This document shows positions 27,233 to 35,129 of a stretch of DNA of 64,000 nucleotides, piece after piece. Made by a program: the position numbers and the translations under genes. Location: contig CBDETM010000002.1 in NCBI GenBank assembly GCA_965242905.1, forward strand, positions 2,046,001 to 2,110,000. The letters are read 5' to 3'. The stretch is from Bin5 sp965242905. GTDB lineage: Bacteria; Chloroflexota; Anaerolineae; Caldilineales; Caldilineaceae. The notes under the pieces are model-generated. The model saw only the letters and a program-made list of their open reading frames with translations. It had not been told where the DNA came from and ran no database searches. Position 1 is the first letter of the stretch, and each line of letters starts with the position of its first letter.

Positions 27233-27246
27233 CTCTCTCCTCGCCC
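27233..27246. repeat. CTCTCTC CTCGCCC heptamer pair
   Basis: Two 7-mers ten bases from the stop codon of the E1-beta gene. The identical 14-mer closes a five-unit heptamer array inside the molybdenum cofactor fusion gene at 29226-29239. Confidence 0.6.
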
Positions 27247-27255
27247 TTAGGCCTT

Positions 27256-28290
27256 TCATCCCATCCCGCACATGGCCTTGGCCGTCTCGACCACGTAGTC
27301 CGCGTTGGGGATCGTCAAGTCCTCCATCGCAGGCGAGAACGGTACCGGCACGTCCATGGCGCCGATACGCTTGACCGGGGCGTCAAGATAGTAGAACGCG
27401 CCGTCGGCGATGACCGAGGCGATTTCACCGGTGACGCCATACTGCCGGTAGCCCTCGTCCACCACAAGCGCCCGGCCGGTCTTTCGGGCCGACTGAACCA
27501 GTGTCCCGGTGTCCAGAGGGGACGTCGTGCGCGGATCGATCAGCTCTGCGCTGATGCCGGCCGCGGCCAGCCTGTCCGCCGCTTCCAGGGCAACGTACAC
27601 CATTGAACTGGTCGCGACAATTGTGATGTCGTCACCCGTGCGCTTCACGTCCGCCTGGCCCAGGGGCAGGGTATACTCCGCCTCCGGTACCGGCCCCTCC
27701 CGTTGAAAGAGCGTCCTGTCTTCGAAAACGACGACCGGATTGTCGTCGCGGATGGCGCTCTTCATCAGACCCTTGGCGTCGTAAGGGGTGGCCGGTATCG
27801 CCACCTTCAGGCCGGGAATGTGGCTGAAGAGCGCATGCAGAGACTGGCTGTGCTGGGCGGCAGTGCGGCTACCGGCCCCCATCGTCGTCCGCAAGACCAT
27901 CGGCACCCTCAGCTTGCCGCCGGACATGTAGTGGGTCTTGGCCGCCTGGTTGATCAGCTGGTCCATCACCAGGGTGGCAAAGTCGCAAAACATGATGTCC
28001 ACTATGGGCCGCATACCCGTGATGGCCGCGCCCACACCGATGCCGGCAATACCCGCCTCGGAAATGGGCGAATCGATAACCCGTTCCGGGCCGAACTTCT
28101 CATACAGGCCGACGAACACTTTGAATACCGAGCCGGCCACGGCAATATCTTCACCGATGGCGAAGACGCGCTCGTCGCGTGCCATTTCCTCGGCAACAGC
28201 TTCGTGAATGGCCTGGCTGAAGGTAATCTGACGTTCCCCCGGCGCGTGGATGGCCGGGCTGCAACGGATTCCGTTCTCAAGCGTAGACAT
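27256..28290 (-). CDS. 2-oxoacid dehydrogenase E1 component, beta subunit
   Basis: Transketolase-like E1-beta (344 aa) of pyruvate, acetoin or branched-chain 2-oxoacid dehydrogenase. The N-terminus has ITFSQAIHEAVAEEMARDERVFAIGEDI, with the thiamine-binding Glu in the region of ISEAGIAGIGVGAA. QHSQSLHALFSHIPGLKVAIPATPYDAKGL is characteristic, and the C-terminal transketolase domain has ALVVDEGYRQYGVTGEIASVI. The ATG follows GAGGTGAGG. A functional enzyme needs an E1-alpha partner plus E2 and E3; none is adjacent. It is the last gene of the molybdoenzyme run, 127 bp after the cofactor fusion gene, and may be a separate unit. Confidence 0.93.
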   Translation of the reverse strand: MSTLENGIRCSPAIHAPGERQITFSQAIHEAVAEEMARDERVFAIGEDIAVAGSVFKVFVGLYEKFGPERVIDSPISEAGIAGIGVGAAITGMRPIVDIMFCDFATLVMDQLINQAAKTHYMSGGKLRVPMVLRTTMGAGSRTAAQHSQSLHALFSHIPGLKVAIPATPYDAKGLMKSAIRDDNPVVVFEDRTLFQREGPVPEAEYTLPLGQADVKRTGDDITIVATSSMVYVALEAADRLAAAGISAELIDPRTTSPLDTGTLVQSARKTGRALVVDEGYRQYGVTGEIASVIADGAFYYLDAPVKRIGAMDVPVPFSPAMEDLTIPNADYVVETAKAMCGMG

Positions 28291-28344
28291 GCCGCCTCAC
28301 CTCGCTTTAACTGGCAAATAAAGAAAATGCGATACGCCTAAGTT

Positions 28345-28374
28345 GTTCTTCGCGCCTCTTCGCGGATCGATCCG
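28345..28374. repeat. CTTCGCGGATC dispersed motif
   Basis: TTCTTCGCG followed by CTTCGCGGATCGATC (core 28358-28368). The same core recurs at 58375-58385 (reverse orientation), 60589-60599 and 60614-60624, always between genes. Confidence 0.55.
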
Positions 28375-28417
28375 TTCCTGTTGAATCTGAACGGCCTTGC
28401 CAATATGCCAACGAAAC

Positions 28418-29875
28418 CTAACCTCGATCCACCGCCGTCCGCCAGTCCTCCGGCGTGTCCACGTCGGCCACCCACTCGAGCGGCACCTCGATCGCGCTGA
28501 CCTCCGCCGCGTACCGGCGCAGCAGCCTCCCCCCGCCCCCATCTCCCTCGACCTGCCTCAACTGACCGAAGAAACGCCGGTCAAAAAGCCCCGGCGCGCC
28601 GCGAACCGCCCCGTCCACCGCCACAGCCGCCAGATCGCTGCCGCCGCGCCACACCTGCCACAGCCGCCGCAACAGCCCTGCTGGCAGCCGCGGCTGGTCC
28701 ACCGGCAGAAACAGGACCGCCTCACAAGCGGCCGGCAGCGCCTCAACCGCGGCGCGCACCGACCCCGCCTGCCCCGCCTGCCACGCCGCGTTGTGAACAA
28801 CACGCAGACGCCCGCGCCCCGCCTCGCGCAAGGACGACAGCGCATCCTCCACCTGCTCACCGACCGCGCCGGTCACCACCACCGTCTCCGACGCACCGCT
28901 CTCAAGTGCAATCCGGGCCGCTCGCGTCACCAGCGGCTCCCCCTGCCAGCGCAGCAGCTGTTTCGGCTCCCCCATCCTGCGGCTCTCTCCCGCCGCCAGC
29001 ACAACCGCCGTCGTCGCCCCCCAGCGCTCGCGCACGGCCGTCCCGCTCTCCGGCCCCACTGCGCCGATAAGTGCCGGCTGACTCCGCTGCGCCAACTGCT
29101 GCGCAATCAGCCGCGCCGCCGCCAGCCTGGGCGCGCTCTCCGCCTTGTTCAGCAGCGGCACCAATCTCGCGCCCGCAGGGCGGGACGCGCCGCTGCGAGC
29201 TGCTCTCTCTCCTCTCTCCTCCCCCCTCTCTCCTCGCCCGTAAGGCTCCACCAGCAGCCGTCCCAGCATGCGCGGCGTCAGGCGCGTCGACGCGTCCTCC
29301 TCTTGCAGAAGGGCGCGCACCCGTTCGGGCCGGTGCATGTGAGGTTCATCCAGGGGCCGCCCCAGCCCGTCAAGACCGGCGACCGGTACCAGGTGGGTTG
29401 TGCAATCGGGAATAACCGGCTCATGCGGCGCCGGCGCCTTCACCGGCCGCCGCCGGCTGCCATCCCCCTCGATCGCGATCAGGCTGATGCCCAGATCAAC
29501 GGCCCGCGCTGCCAGCGCGTCCACAACCTGCGGAGGAAGGCCCTGCCGTTTGGAACCTGTAAGAGAGGGGTCGGTTGAGCCGCTGCCGGCACCGGGCTGC
29601 GACCAGATCAGGCAGTGCCCGTGCCGCGCCAGCTGTGCCTCCAGCGCAGCCCAGTCAACTGCGTCAGGCCTGTCCGGCGTTACTTCGAGACGGGCCGGCG
29701 CCTGCTCCGCCTGCGCCGCGAAAACATGGGTGGTCGTGGTGGTGACGACGCGGCGCCCGCCGCCAACCGCCTCCTCCGCCAGCCGGAAGAGCGCGCTCGT
29801 CTTACCCCCGGCGCCAACCAGTGTAACAACCGAGAGTTCATCGGGCGCCAGGCGCAGAGCATGATGGAGTTGCAT
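28418..29875 (-). CDS. YqeC-like domain fused to MocA-like molybdenum cofactor cytidylyltransferase
   Basis: A 485-aa fusion that services the molybdoenzyme encoded upstream. The N-terminal YqeC-type domain (about 1-240) has a P-loop TLVGAGGKTSALF, the TTTTTHVFA segment and LIAIEGDGSRRRPVKAP. A low-complexity linker (about 210-235) is coded by a period-7 DNA repeat. The C-terminal MocA/MobA-type nucleotidyltransferase (about 290-485) has VVLAAGESRRMGEPKQLL, LFLPVDQPRLP and a DVDTPEDW end. MocA makes the MCD form of molybdopterin used by xanthine-dehydrogenase-type enzymes; YqeC is associated with molybdenum hydroxylase maturation. The ATG at 29875 is preferred; a GTG at 29917 lies inside the repeat array upstream. 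Confidence 0.88.
   Translation of the reverse strand: MQLHHALRLAPDELSVVTLVGAGGKTSALFRLAEEAVGGGRRVVTTTTTHVFAAQAEQAPARLEVTPDRPDAVDWAALEAQLARHGHCLIWSQPGAGSGSTDPSLTGSKRQGLPPQVVDALAARAVDLGISLIAIEGDGSRRRPVKAPAPHEPVIPDCTTHLVPVAGLDGLGRPLDEPHMHRPERVRALLQEEDASTRLTPRMLGRLLVEPYGRGERGEERGERAARSGASRPAGARLVPLLNKAESAPRLAAARLIAQQLAQRSQPALIGAVGPESGTAVRERWGATTAVVLAAGESRRMGEPKQLLRWQGEPLVTRAARIALESGASETVVVTGAVGEQVEDALSSLREAGRGRLRVVHNAAWQAGQAGSVRAAVEALPAACEAVLFLPVDQPRLPAGLLRRLWQVWRGGSDLAAVAVDGAVRGAPGLFDRRFFGQLRQVEGDGGGGRLLRRYAAEVSAIEVPLEWVADVDTPEDWRTAVDRG
29205..29239. repeat. Period-7 array inside a coding region
   Basis: CTCTCTC, CTCTCTC, CTCCCCC, CTCTCTC, CTCGCCC, five units in phase, coding the Gly/Glu/Arg linker GRGERGEERGER between the YqeC-like and MocA-like halves. 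Its length (35 bp) is not a multiple of three, so unit gain or loss would shift the frame. Confidence 0.75.
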
Positions 29876-29909
29876 GAATATCCGAGGCTGCCGAGCGTCA
29901 GTGCCGTTG

Positions 29910-29946
29910 CTGACCACTGACTACTGACTACTGACTACCAACCACT
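29910..29946. repeat. Period-7 array CTGACYA overlapping a gene end
   Basis: CTGACCA, three CTGACTA and CCAACCA in phase. The array supplies the last codons (LVVSSQ and stop) of the xanthine-dehydrogenase-type gene. Confidence 0.8.
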
Positions 29947-32900
29947 CGCCCGTCTGTCCCCAGTGACCGTCGATCTCCTTCTCGCCGTCGCGCATCGCCA
30001 GCAGCAATGCGTCCTGATCGACCGGCAGGGCCAGGCAGCGAACGCCCACCGCGTTGCATATGGCATTGGTGATCGCCGGGCTGATCGGGATCGAGCTGAT
30101 CTCGCCCACGCCCTTGGCGCCATACGGCCCGTCTGCCGTCGGATGCTCCACGATGTGGCTGTCCATTTTCGGCGTCATCTTGATGCCCGGCATCTTGTAC
30201 TGGCCCAGGCGCTCGGTCCAGGGGAAACCGTCTTCGACGATATAGTTCTCGGTCAGGGCGTTGCCGATGCCCATCACGATCCCGCCTTCGATCTGCCCCA
30301 GCAGGCTCAGGGGATTGATGGCCCGGCCAACGTCGTGGGCGGAGATCACCCGCTCCACCGCCACCTCGCCCGTTTCGGTATCCACGCTCACCTGCGCCGC
30401 GTGCACCGCGTACGAGAACGCGAAGTGCATGTCGCCGCCCGTCCCCAGCGGCTGCGTCTGCGGCGCCCAGTACTCATAGCGGATCTTCGGCAACCGGTTC
30501 TCGGCCAGCAATGCGTTGACCGCATCGGCGAAAGAGATGCTGCGCGTGGACCCCGGCAGAATCCCGCCCGCGCTGCCGTTCGTGCCGTTGGCGCCCTCAA
30601 CCGGCAGCTCCGCCCCGTGCATCTTCGCCAGCCGCCTCTCGTCCACATACGCCAGCCCCTCGTGGAAGGCGATCACCTCCGGGTGCGTGTCGAACTTTTC
30701 GGCCAAAACGTTCTGCATCTGCTCGCGCATGGCCCGCGCCGCCAGGCGGGCCGCATTGCCGCTCACATAGGTCTGGCGGCTGGCCGTTGAGGGGCCGCCG
30801 TCGGGCGTCAGGTCCGTGTCCATCACGGTCACGTGTACCTTTTCGAACGGCAGACCCAGCTCCTGCGCCGTGCAGGCCGCCAGCACGCCGACCAGGTTCT
30901 GCCCCATCTCCGCGCTGCTGGTGCGGATCGCCGCCGTGCCGTCCGGGAAGACCTCTACCTCAGCCTCCGCCTTGTCCGGCGCGCCGCCCCCCAGACCGGT
31001 GTTCTTGTAGCCCGCCGCGATACCCCAGGCGTACCGCTTGCTTCCGACCTGGACCGGTGCCCAGGGATCCGAAGGCGACGAACTCGGACCCGCGGCCTCC
31101 GATCTCTTGATCTCTTCTTCCACTTTGTCAAGGCATTCGAGCAGCCCCACACTTTCGATCAGCTCCTGGCCGGTGGCCGTCTCGACGCCCACGCGCATCA
31201 CGTTCTTCCGCCGCAGCTCGGCCGGGTCCATGCCCAGCTCTGCCGCCAGAATGTCGAGATTGCTCTCCACCGCAAAGGCCGACTGCGTGACGCCAAAGCC
31301 TCGGAACGCGCCGCTGGGCGCGTTGTTCGTGTACATGGCGTAGCAGTCGATCCTGGCATGGGGCATCACGTACGGGCCGGTTGCATGGGTCGTGGCGCGG
31401 GTCATCACCTTCTCGCCCAGGCTGGCGTAGGCCCCGCTGTCGCCGTACAGTTCCGCCTCCACCGCGACCAGCGTGCCGTCGCGCAGGGCGCCCGTCTTGA
31501 TGCGGATGATCGTGCTGTGCCGTTTGGGGTGGAAAATCAGGCTCTCCTGCCGGCTGTAGAGAATCTTGACCGGACGGCCCGTCGCCTGCGCGGCCAGCGC
31601 CGCGTGGATCTGCCCGGCAATGTCCTCCTTGCCACCGAAGCCGCCCCCCATCAACGTGCCGATTACGCGCACCTCTTCGTCGTCCAGGCCCAGGCTCTTG
31701 GCCACCTGCCGCCTGTCGCTGTACGGGATCTGGCTGCCCACATAGACCGTCAGCTTGTCGCTGTCGTATTCGGCCGCGCCCTTCTCCTTGCTGGTCGACG
31801 GGCGCACCCCGCTGTATCCCGCCGGCACCGCCAGCGCGCACTCCGGCTCCAGAAAGGCGTGCTCGGTCATCGGCGTGCGGTAGGTGCGCTCGACGACGAC
31901 GTCGGACGCGGCGAACCCCGCCTCCACGTCGCCGTGCCGCACCTTGATGTGCTTGAGCAGGTTCCCGTCAGGACGGTCCGGGTGCAGCTGCGGCGCATCC
32001 GGCTGCAACGCATCCCGCGGATCGGTGACCGCCTCCAGCACCTCGTAATCGACGCCGATCAGCGCCAGCGCCTGCTGCGCGATCTCCGCCGTCTCCGCCA
32101 CCGCCAGCGCGATCGCATCCCCGACATAGCGTGCCGGATAGCGTCCGCCCGCGAAAACCGGCCAGTCGTTTTCGACCAGCCCGTGCCGCGGGTCGCCCGG
32201 CACGTCCGCGTGGGTCAGCACCGCGTGCACGCCCTCCAGCGCACGCGCCGCGTCGGCGTCGATGCTGCGAATCCGCGCGTGCGGGTGTTCGCTGCGCAGC
32301 GTCGCCCCGAAAAGCATCCCGTCGAACGTATAGTCATCGGTGTAGAGTGCCGCCCCCGTCACCTTGTCGACCGCATCCGGCCGCTGCAGTGGCTGACCGA
32401 TCTGCGTCAGCGGCTTCATCACCGGCGGCAGCACCGCATCCGGCATCCTGCCGGTTCGCAAATACTCGCTGGCGGCCTTCACCGAGCTGATGATCGCCGT
32501 GTAGCCGGTGCAGCGGCAGTAGGTGTCCTTCAGGCACTCCTTGATCTCCACCTCGCTCGGGTCCGGGTTCTCGTCCAGCAGCGTCTTGGCCTGCATGATG
32601 AACCCGGGCGTGCAGAATCCGCACTGTGTCGCCCCGTGGCGGATAAAGGCATCCTGAAGCGGATGCAGTTCAAGCGCGTCGCAGGATTGATCCTCGGAAC
32701 CTGCCCGCGTCTGTGCCAGCCCTTCGATCGTCAACACCTGCGCGCCCTGCGCCTTGAACGCCGGGTAAATGCAGGAGTCGACCGACTGGCCGTCGACGAT
32801 GACGGTGCAGCAGCCGCATTCGGCCTCGTCACAGCCGATCTTGGTGCCGGTCAGCCCCAGGTCGTAGCGCAGTACCTCGGCCAGGTAACGGCTGGGAGGT

Positions 32901-32950
32901 ACGTCAAGACAGCGCTCCTCGCCATTGACGGTCAGAGTAAGTTGTGTCAC
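29921..32950 (-). CDS. Xanthine dehydrogenase-family protein: [2Fe-2S] and molybdopterin subunits fused
   Basis: A 1009-aa fusion of small and large subunits of a molybdenum hydroxylase. Residues 1-165: plant-type [2Fe-2S] ligands C40-x4-C45-x2-C48, then the second cluster QCGFCTPG and YCRCTGY. Residues about 185-1000: Mo-binding subunit with GGGFGGKEDIAGQ, SGAFRGFGVTQ and the catalytic Glu in GAKGVGEISSIP. It oxidises a purine, aldehyde or N-heterocycle at a C-H bond, passing electrons through Fe-S to the FAD subunit encoded upstream. GTG start at 32950 with AGGAG seven bases before. The C-terminus ends in VVSSQ, read from the heptamer repeat, so the native end may once have been different. 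The substrate is unknown. Confidence 0.93.
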   Translation of the reverse strand: MTQLTLTVNGEERCLDVPPSRYLAEVLRYDLGLTGTKIGCDEAECGCCTVIVDGQSVDSCIYPAFKAQGAQVLTIEGLAQTRAGSEDQSCDALELHPLQDAFIRHGATQCGFCTPGFIMQAKTLLDENPDPSEVEIKECLKDTYCRCTGYTAIISSVKAASEYLRTGRMPDAVLPPVMKPLTQIGQPLQRPDAVDKVTGAALYTDDYTFDGMLFGATLRSEHPHARIRSIDADAARALEGVHAVLTHADVPGDPRHGLVENDWPVFAGGRYPARYVGDAIALAVAETAEIAQQALALIGVDYEVLEAVTDPRDALQPDAPQLHPDRPDGNLLKHIKVRHGDVEAGFAASDVVVERTYRTPMTEHAFLEPECALAVPAGYSGVRPSTSKEKGAAEYDSDKLTVYVGSQIPYSDRRQVAKSLGLDDEEVRVIGTLMGGGFGGKEDIAGQIHAALAAQATGRPVKILYSRQESLIFHPKRHSTIIRIKTGALRDGTLVAVEAELYGDSGAYASLGEKVMTRATTHATGPYVMPHARIDCYAMYTNNAPSGAFRGFGVTQSAFAVESNLDILAAELGMDPAELRRKNVMRVGVETATGQELIESVGLLECLDKVEEEIKRSEAAGPSSSPSDPWAPVQVGSKRYAWGIAAGYKNTGLGGGAPDKAEAEVEVFPDGTAAIRTSSAEMGQNLVGVLAACTAQELGLPFEKVHVTVMDTDLTPDGGPSTASRQTYVSGNAARLAARAMREQMQNVLAEKFDTHPEVIAFHEGLAYVDERRLAKMHGAELPVEGANGTNGSAGGILPGSTRSISFADAVNALLAENRLPKIRYEYWAPQTQPLGTGGDMHFAFSYAVHAAQVSVDTETGEVAVERVISAHDVGRAINPLSLLGQIEGGIVMGIGNALTENYIVEDGFPWTERLGQYKMPGIKMTPKMDSHIVEHPTADGPYGAKGVGEISSIPISPAITNAICNAVGVRCLALPVDQDALLLAMRDGEKEIDGHWGQTGEWLVVSSQ

Positions 32951-33034
32951 GTATGGCTCCTGTCCGCATGAACTTTACTGGTTCCCGACGGGACGCTTTC
33001 GGGGTCGCAGTCCACCGGCCACTGCAAACTGTTC

Positions 33035-33838
33035 TTACAGGTGGTTCAGATACAACTGTGGATCGTTCAGAAAACCCCGCGTCACGCTCACGTGCTCCAA
33101 GGACTCCCATGACACGGGCTGGGGGGGTGACTGGTCGAAGTTCAGAATGGTGGCGCCGGGATAGGCCATCAGGATTGGCGAGTGGGTAGCGATAATAAAC
33201 TGGGCGTCGCGGGCGACCATCTCTTTCAGCAGGGCGAGCAGCCCCACCTGGCGCAAGGGCGAGAGCGGCGCTTCCGGTTCATCCAGCAGGTACAGGCCGT
33301 TGGGCGCGAATCGGGCCTGAAACAGGGCCAGGAACGCCTCTCCGTGAGAACGTGCGTCAAGTCCGTCTCCGTAGCTCTCCTCGATGGCGGCCAACTGGCC
33401 CGAATATGCCATCTTCGCCATGCTCTTGGCGAAGTCGGAGCGGCCCTCGTACTCCGCGTCCACGTTGGCCATCTCCGTCTGCAGCTCCGCCTGCATCTGG
33501 GCGATGCGCTTGGCAAAGCCGAAAAAGTCCTCGGCCCGCAGGTAAAATCCCCGTCCCGTCCGTTTCGTCCAGGCCAGGCGCAGGTGTCTCGACAACTGCC
33601 GTACCTCCGCCAGCGATGGATCGCTGCCCGCCTCCTCCGCGCCAACCGTCGGCAGGCGCACAGCGGTCGCCAGCGCTTCCAGAAAGGTGGACTTGCCGCT
33701 GCCGTTTTCGCCCACCAGAAAGGTCACCGAACTCTCAAAACGGACCTTCTCCAACCGGGCGATGACAGGCACGTTATATGGGAATATCCCTTCTTGGGGG
33801 AAAGAGGGACCTTTCTCAATCGAGGTGAGGTGGATCAT
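33035..33838 (-). CDS. AAA ATPase (COG3910-like)
   Basis: A 267-aa ABC/SMC-type ATPase of the small predicted-ATPase group. Walker A GENGSGKS at about 43-50, a helical middle region with a KRIAQMQAELQTEMANVDAE coiled-coil, Walker B LYLLDEPEAPLSP and the following FIIATHSPILM. No membrane or nuclease domain is seen. It is inserted between the FAD subunit gene and the Fe-S/Mo subunit gene of the molybdenum hydroxylase, same strand, with gaps of 60 and 84 bp. It could be a passenger, or could have a role in assembly; the sequence does not say. In some lineages similar genes stand alone. Confidence 0.88.
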   Translation of the reverse strand: MIHLTSIEKGPSFPQEGIFPYNVPVIARLEKVRFESSVTFLVGENGSGKSTFLEALATAVRLPTVGAEEAGSDPSLAEVRQLSRHLRLAWTKRTGRGFYLRAEDFFGFAKRIAQMQAELQTEMANVDAEYEGRSDFAKSMAKMAYSGQLAAIEESYGDGLDARSHGEAFLALFQARFAPNGLYLLDEPEAPLSPLRQVGLLALLKEMVARDAQFIIATHSPILMAYPGATILNFDQSPPQPVSWESLEHVSVTRGFLNDPQLYLNHL

Positions 33839-33898
33839 AGCCCACGCGCTCCCGCCTCACTGCAAAAAGAGTGGCCAAACGCTCGACCACTGCCTTGG

Positions 33899-34822
33899 CT
33901 ACGCATCCTCCGGCTCTGCCGGCGCGTCATTCATGCGCGCCCGCTCCACCGAGGTCTGCAGCACTCGCCTCAGCAGCACCCCTATCATCTCATGGCGATA
34001 CGCCTGGGAGGCGCGGTACTTGCTGGTCCGCAAACTGGCCTGCGTCTGGGCCGCGTCAACTGCCTGTTCCACCGCGTCATCGTCAAACGCCCTGGCCGCC
34101 GTTAATGCCTCTTCCGCCCGCGTCGCGCGAAAAGGGGTCGGGCCGGCCGGCCCAATCGCAATGACCGCATCCTCCACCCGGTGCAGCGTTGCATCCATCC
34201 GCACTCTGGCCGCGATGCCCAGGACCGGCAGCGCCACGCCCTGCGGCCGCATGATACGGTCGAAGGCGTTGCCCGCCCGCACACACGTCGGCCGGAAGCG
34301 GAACGCGTGCAGCATCTGGTCGGGGGCCAGACGGTTGCGGCCGGGGCCGGCAAAGATGGAGAGCAGCGGCTGCCACCTATGCAGCGTCCCCCGCGCGCTG
34401 TGCGCGGCGACCTCGACCTCCGCCTCCAGCGCCAGCAGCCCGATCGTCCCGTCCGCCGCCGGCAGCGCGTGCGCCACATTCCCGCCCAGCGTCGCCACAT
34501 TGCGCACCTGCGGCCCTCCGATGACGCCGCAACTCTCGGTCAGGCACCTGGCATGCGCGCGCAGCAGCGGGCTGTTCTCAATCTGCGTATGCGTGATTCC
34601 GGCGCCCAGAACGATCCAGCCGTCCTCCTGCGCCACGCGGTCGATGCCACCAATTTTGGTCACATCCACCAGCACCTCGGGCGCCGACTCGTGTTCGGCC
34701 TCCATATCGAGGATCAGATCGGTGCCGCCGGCGATAATGCGCGCCTTGTCCTTGTGCTGGTGCAGCAGCGAAAGCGCTTCAGCAACGGTTGCAGGCGTAT
34801 GGTAAGCTCGCCACCGGGCCAT
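33899..34822 (-). CDS. Molybdenum hydroxylase FAD-binding subunit
   Basis: FAD subunit (307 aa) of the xanthine dehydrogenase/CO dehydrogenase class. FAD motifs: ARIIAGGTDLILDM near residues 30-43 and GGPQVRNVATLGGNVAHALPAAD near 105-127. A C-terminal domain has RTSKYRASQAYRHEMIGVLLRR. It moves electrons from the Fe-S centres to the acceptor. The ATG at 34822 (MARWRAYHTP) with ACAGGA upstream fits the family start; an earlier in-frame codon would add 25 hydrophobic residues. First gene of the molybdoenzyme run, driven by the extended -10 promoter just upstream. Confidence 0.92.
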   Translation of the reverse strand: MARWRAYHTPATVAEALSLLHQHKDKARIIAGGTDLILDMEAEHESAPEVLVDVTKIGGIDRVAQEDGWIVLGAGITHTQIENSPLLRAHARCLTESCGVIGGPQVRNVATLGGNVAHALPAADGTIGLLALEAEVEVAAHSARGTLHRWQPLLSIFAGPGRNRLAPDQMLHAFRFRPTCVRAGNAFDRIMRPQGVALPVLGIAARVRMDATLHRVEDAVIAIGPAGPTPFRATRAEEALTAARAFDDDAVEQAVDAAQTQASLRTSKYRASQAYRHEMIGVLLRRVLQTSVERARMNDAPAEPEDA

Positions 34823-34862
34823 TGTGCAAATCCTGTCCAAAAGAAAGAAAAAAATTTGCCGA

Positions 34863-34891
34863 AGTATAGCACAGAGAACTCCCTTATGGAA
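34863..34891 (-). promoter_or_regulatory. Extended -10 promoter for molybdoenzyme genes
   Basis: Minus strand: TGCTATACT (TG-N-TATACT), with a weak -35 TTCCAT 17 bp upstream. It is 41 bp before the FAD-subunit start. Confidence 0.5.
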
Positions 34892-35038
34892 ACGCACGCG
34901 ACTCTGCAGTACACCTCAAAATGGCGGCGAACTTTCGCAAACCTTGGGTCACGACTAAGCCATGTCCAGCCTCATATCCATGTTCAGACAACCTGTAAAC
35001 CCAATCCACCCGGGATGACTCCAGAAAATTTTATCTCC

Positions 35039-35067
35039 TTGACAACTCGGTGCGAAATAACTACCAT
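35039..35067 (+). promoter_or_regulatory. Sigma70-like promoter for the first ABC importer
   Basis: -35 TTGACA (perfect), 17-bp spacer, -10 TACCAT, 63 bp before the GTG start of the binding protein. With the minus-strand promoter at 34863 it makes a divergent control region. Confidence 0.65.
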
Positions 35068-35129
35068 AGCAGATGCTTTAACTTCGGGCAGGTCTGGTTC
35101 CGTGTTTACAACCCCAAAGGAGAGTAAAA

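Noticed and set aside
30833..32971. A 712-codon plus-strand frame opposite the molybdenum hydroxylase
   Set aside because: Arg/His/Gln-rich composition typical of an antisense shadow; the minus-strand product has all Fe-S and Mo motifs.
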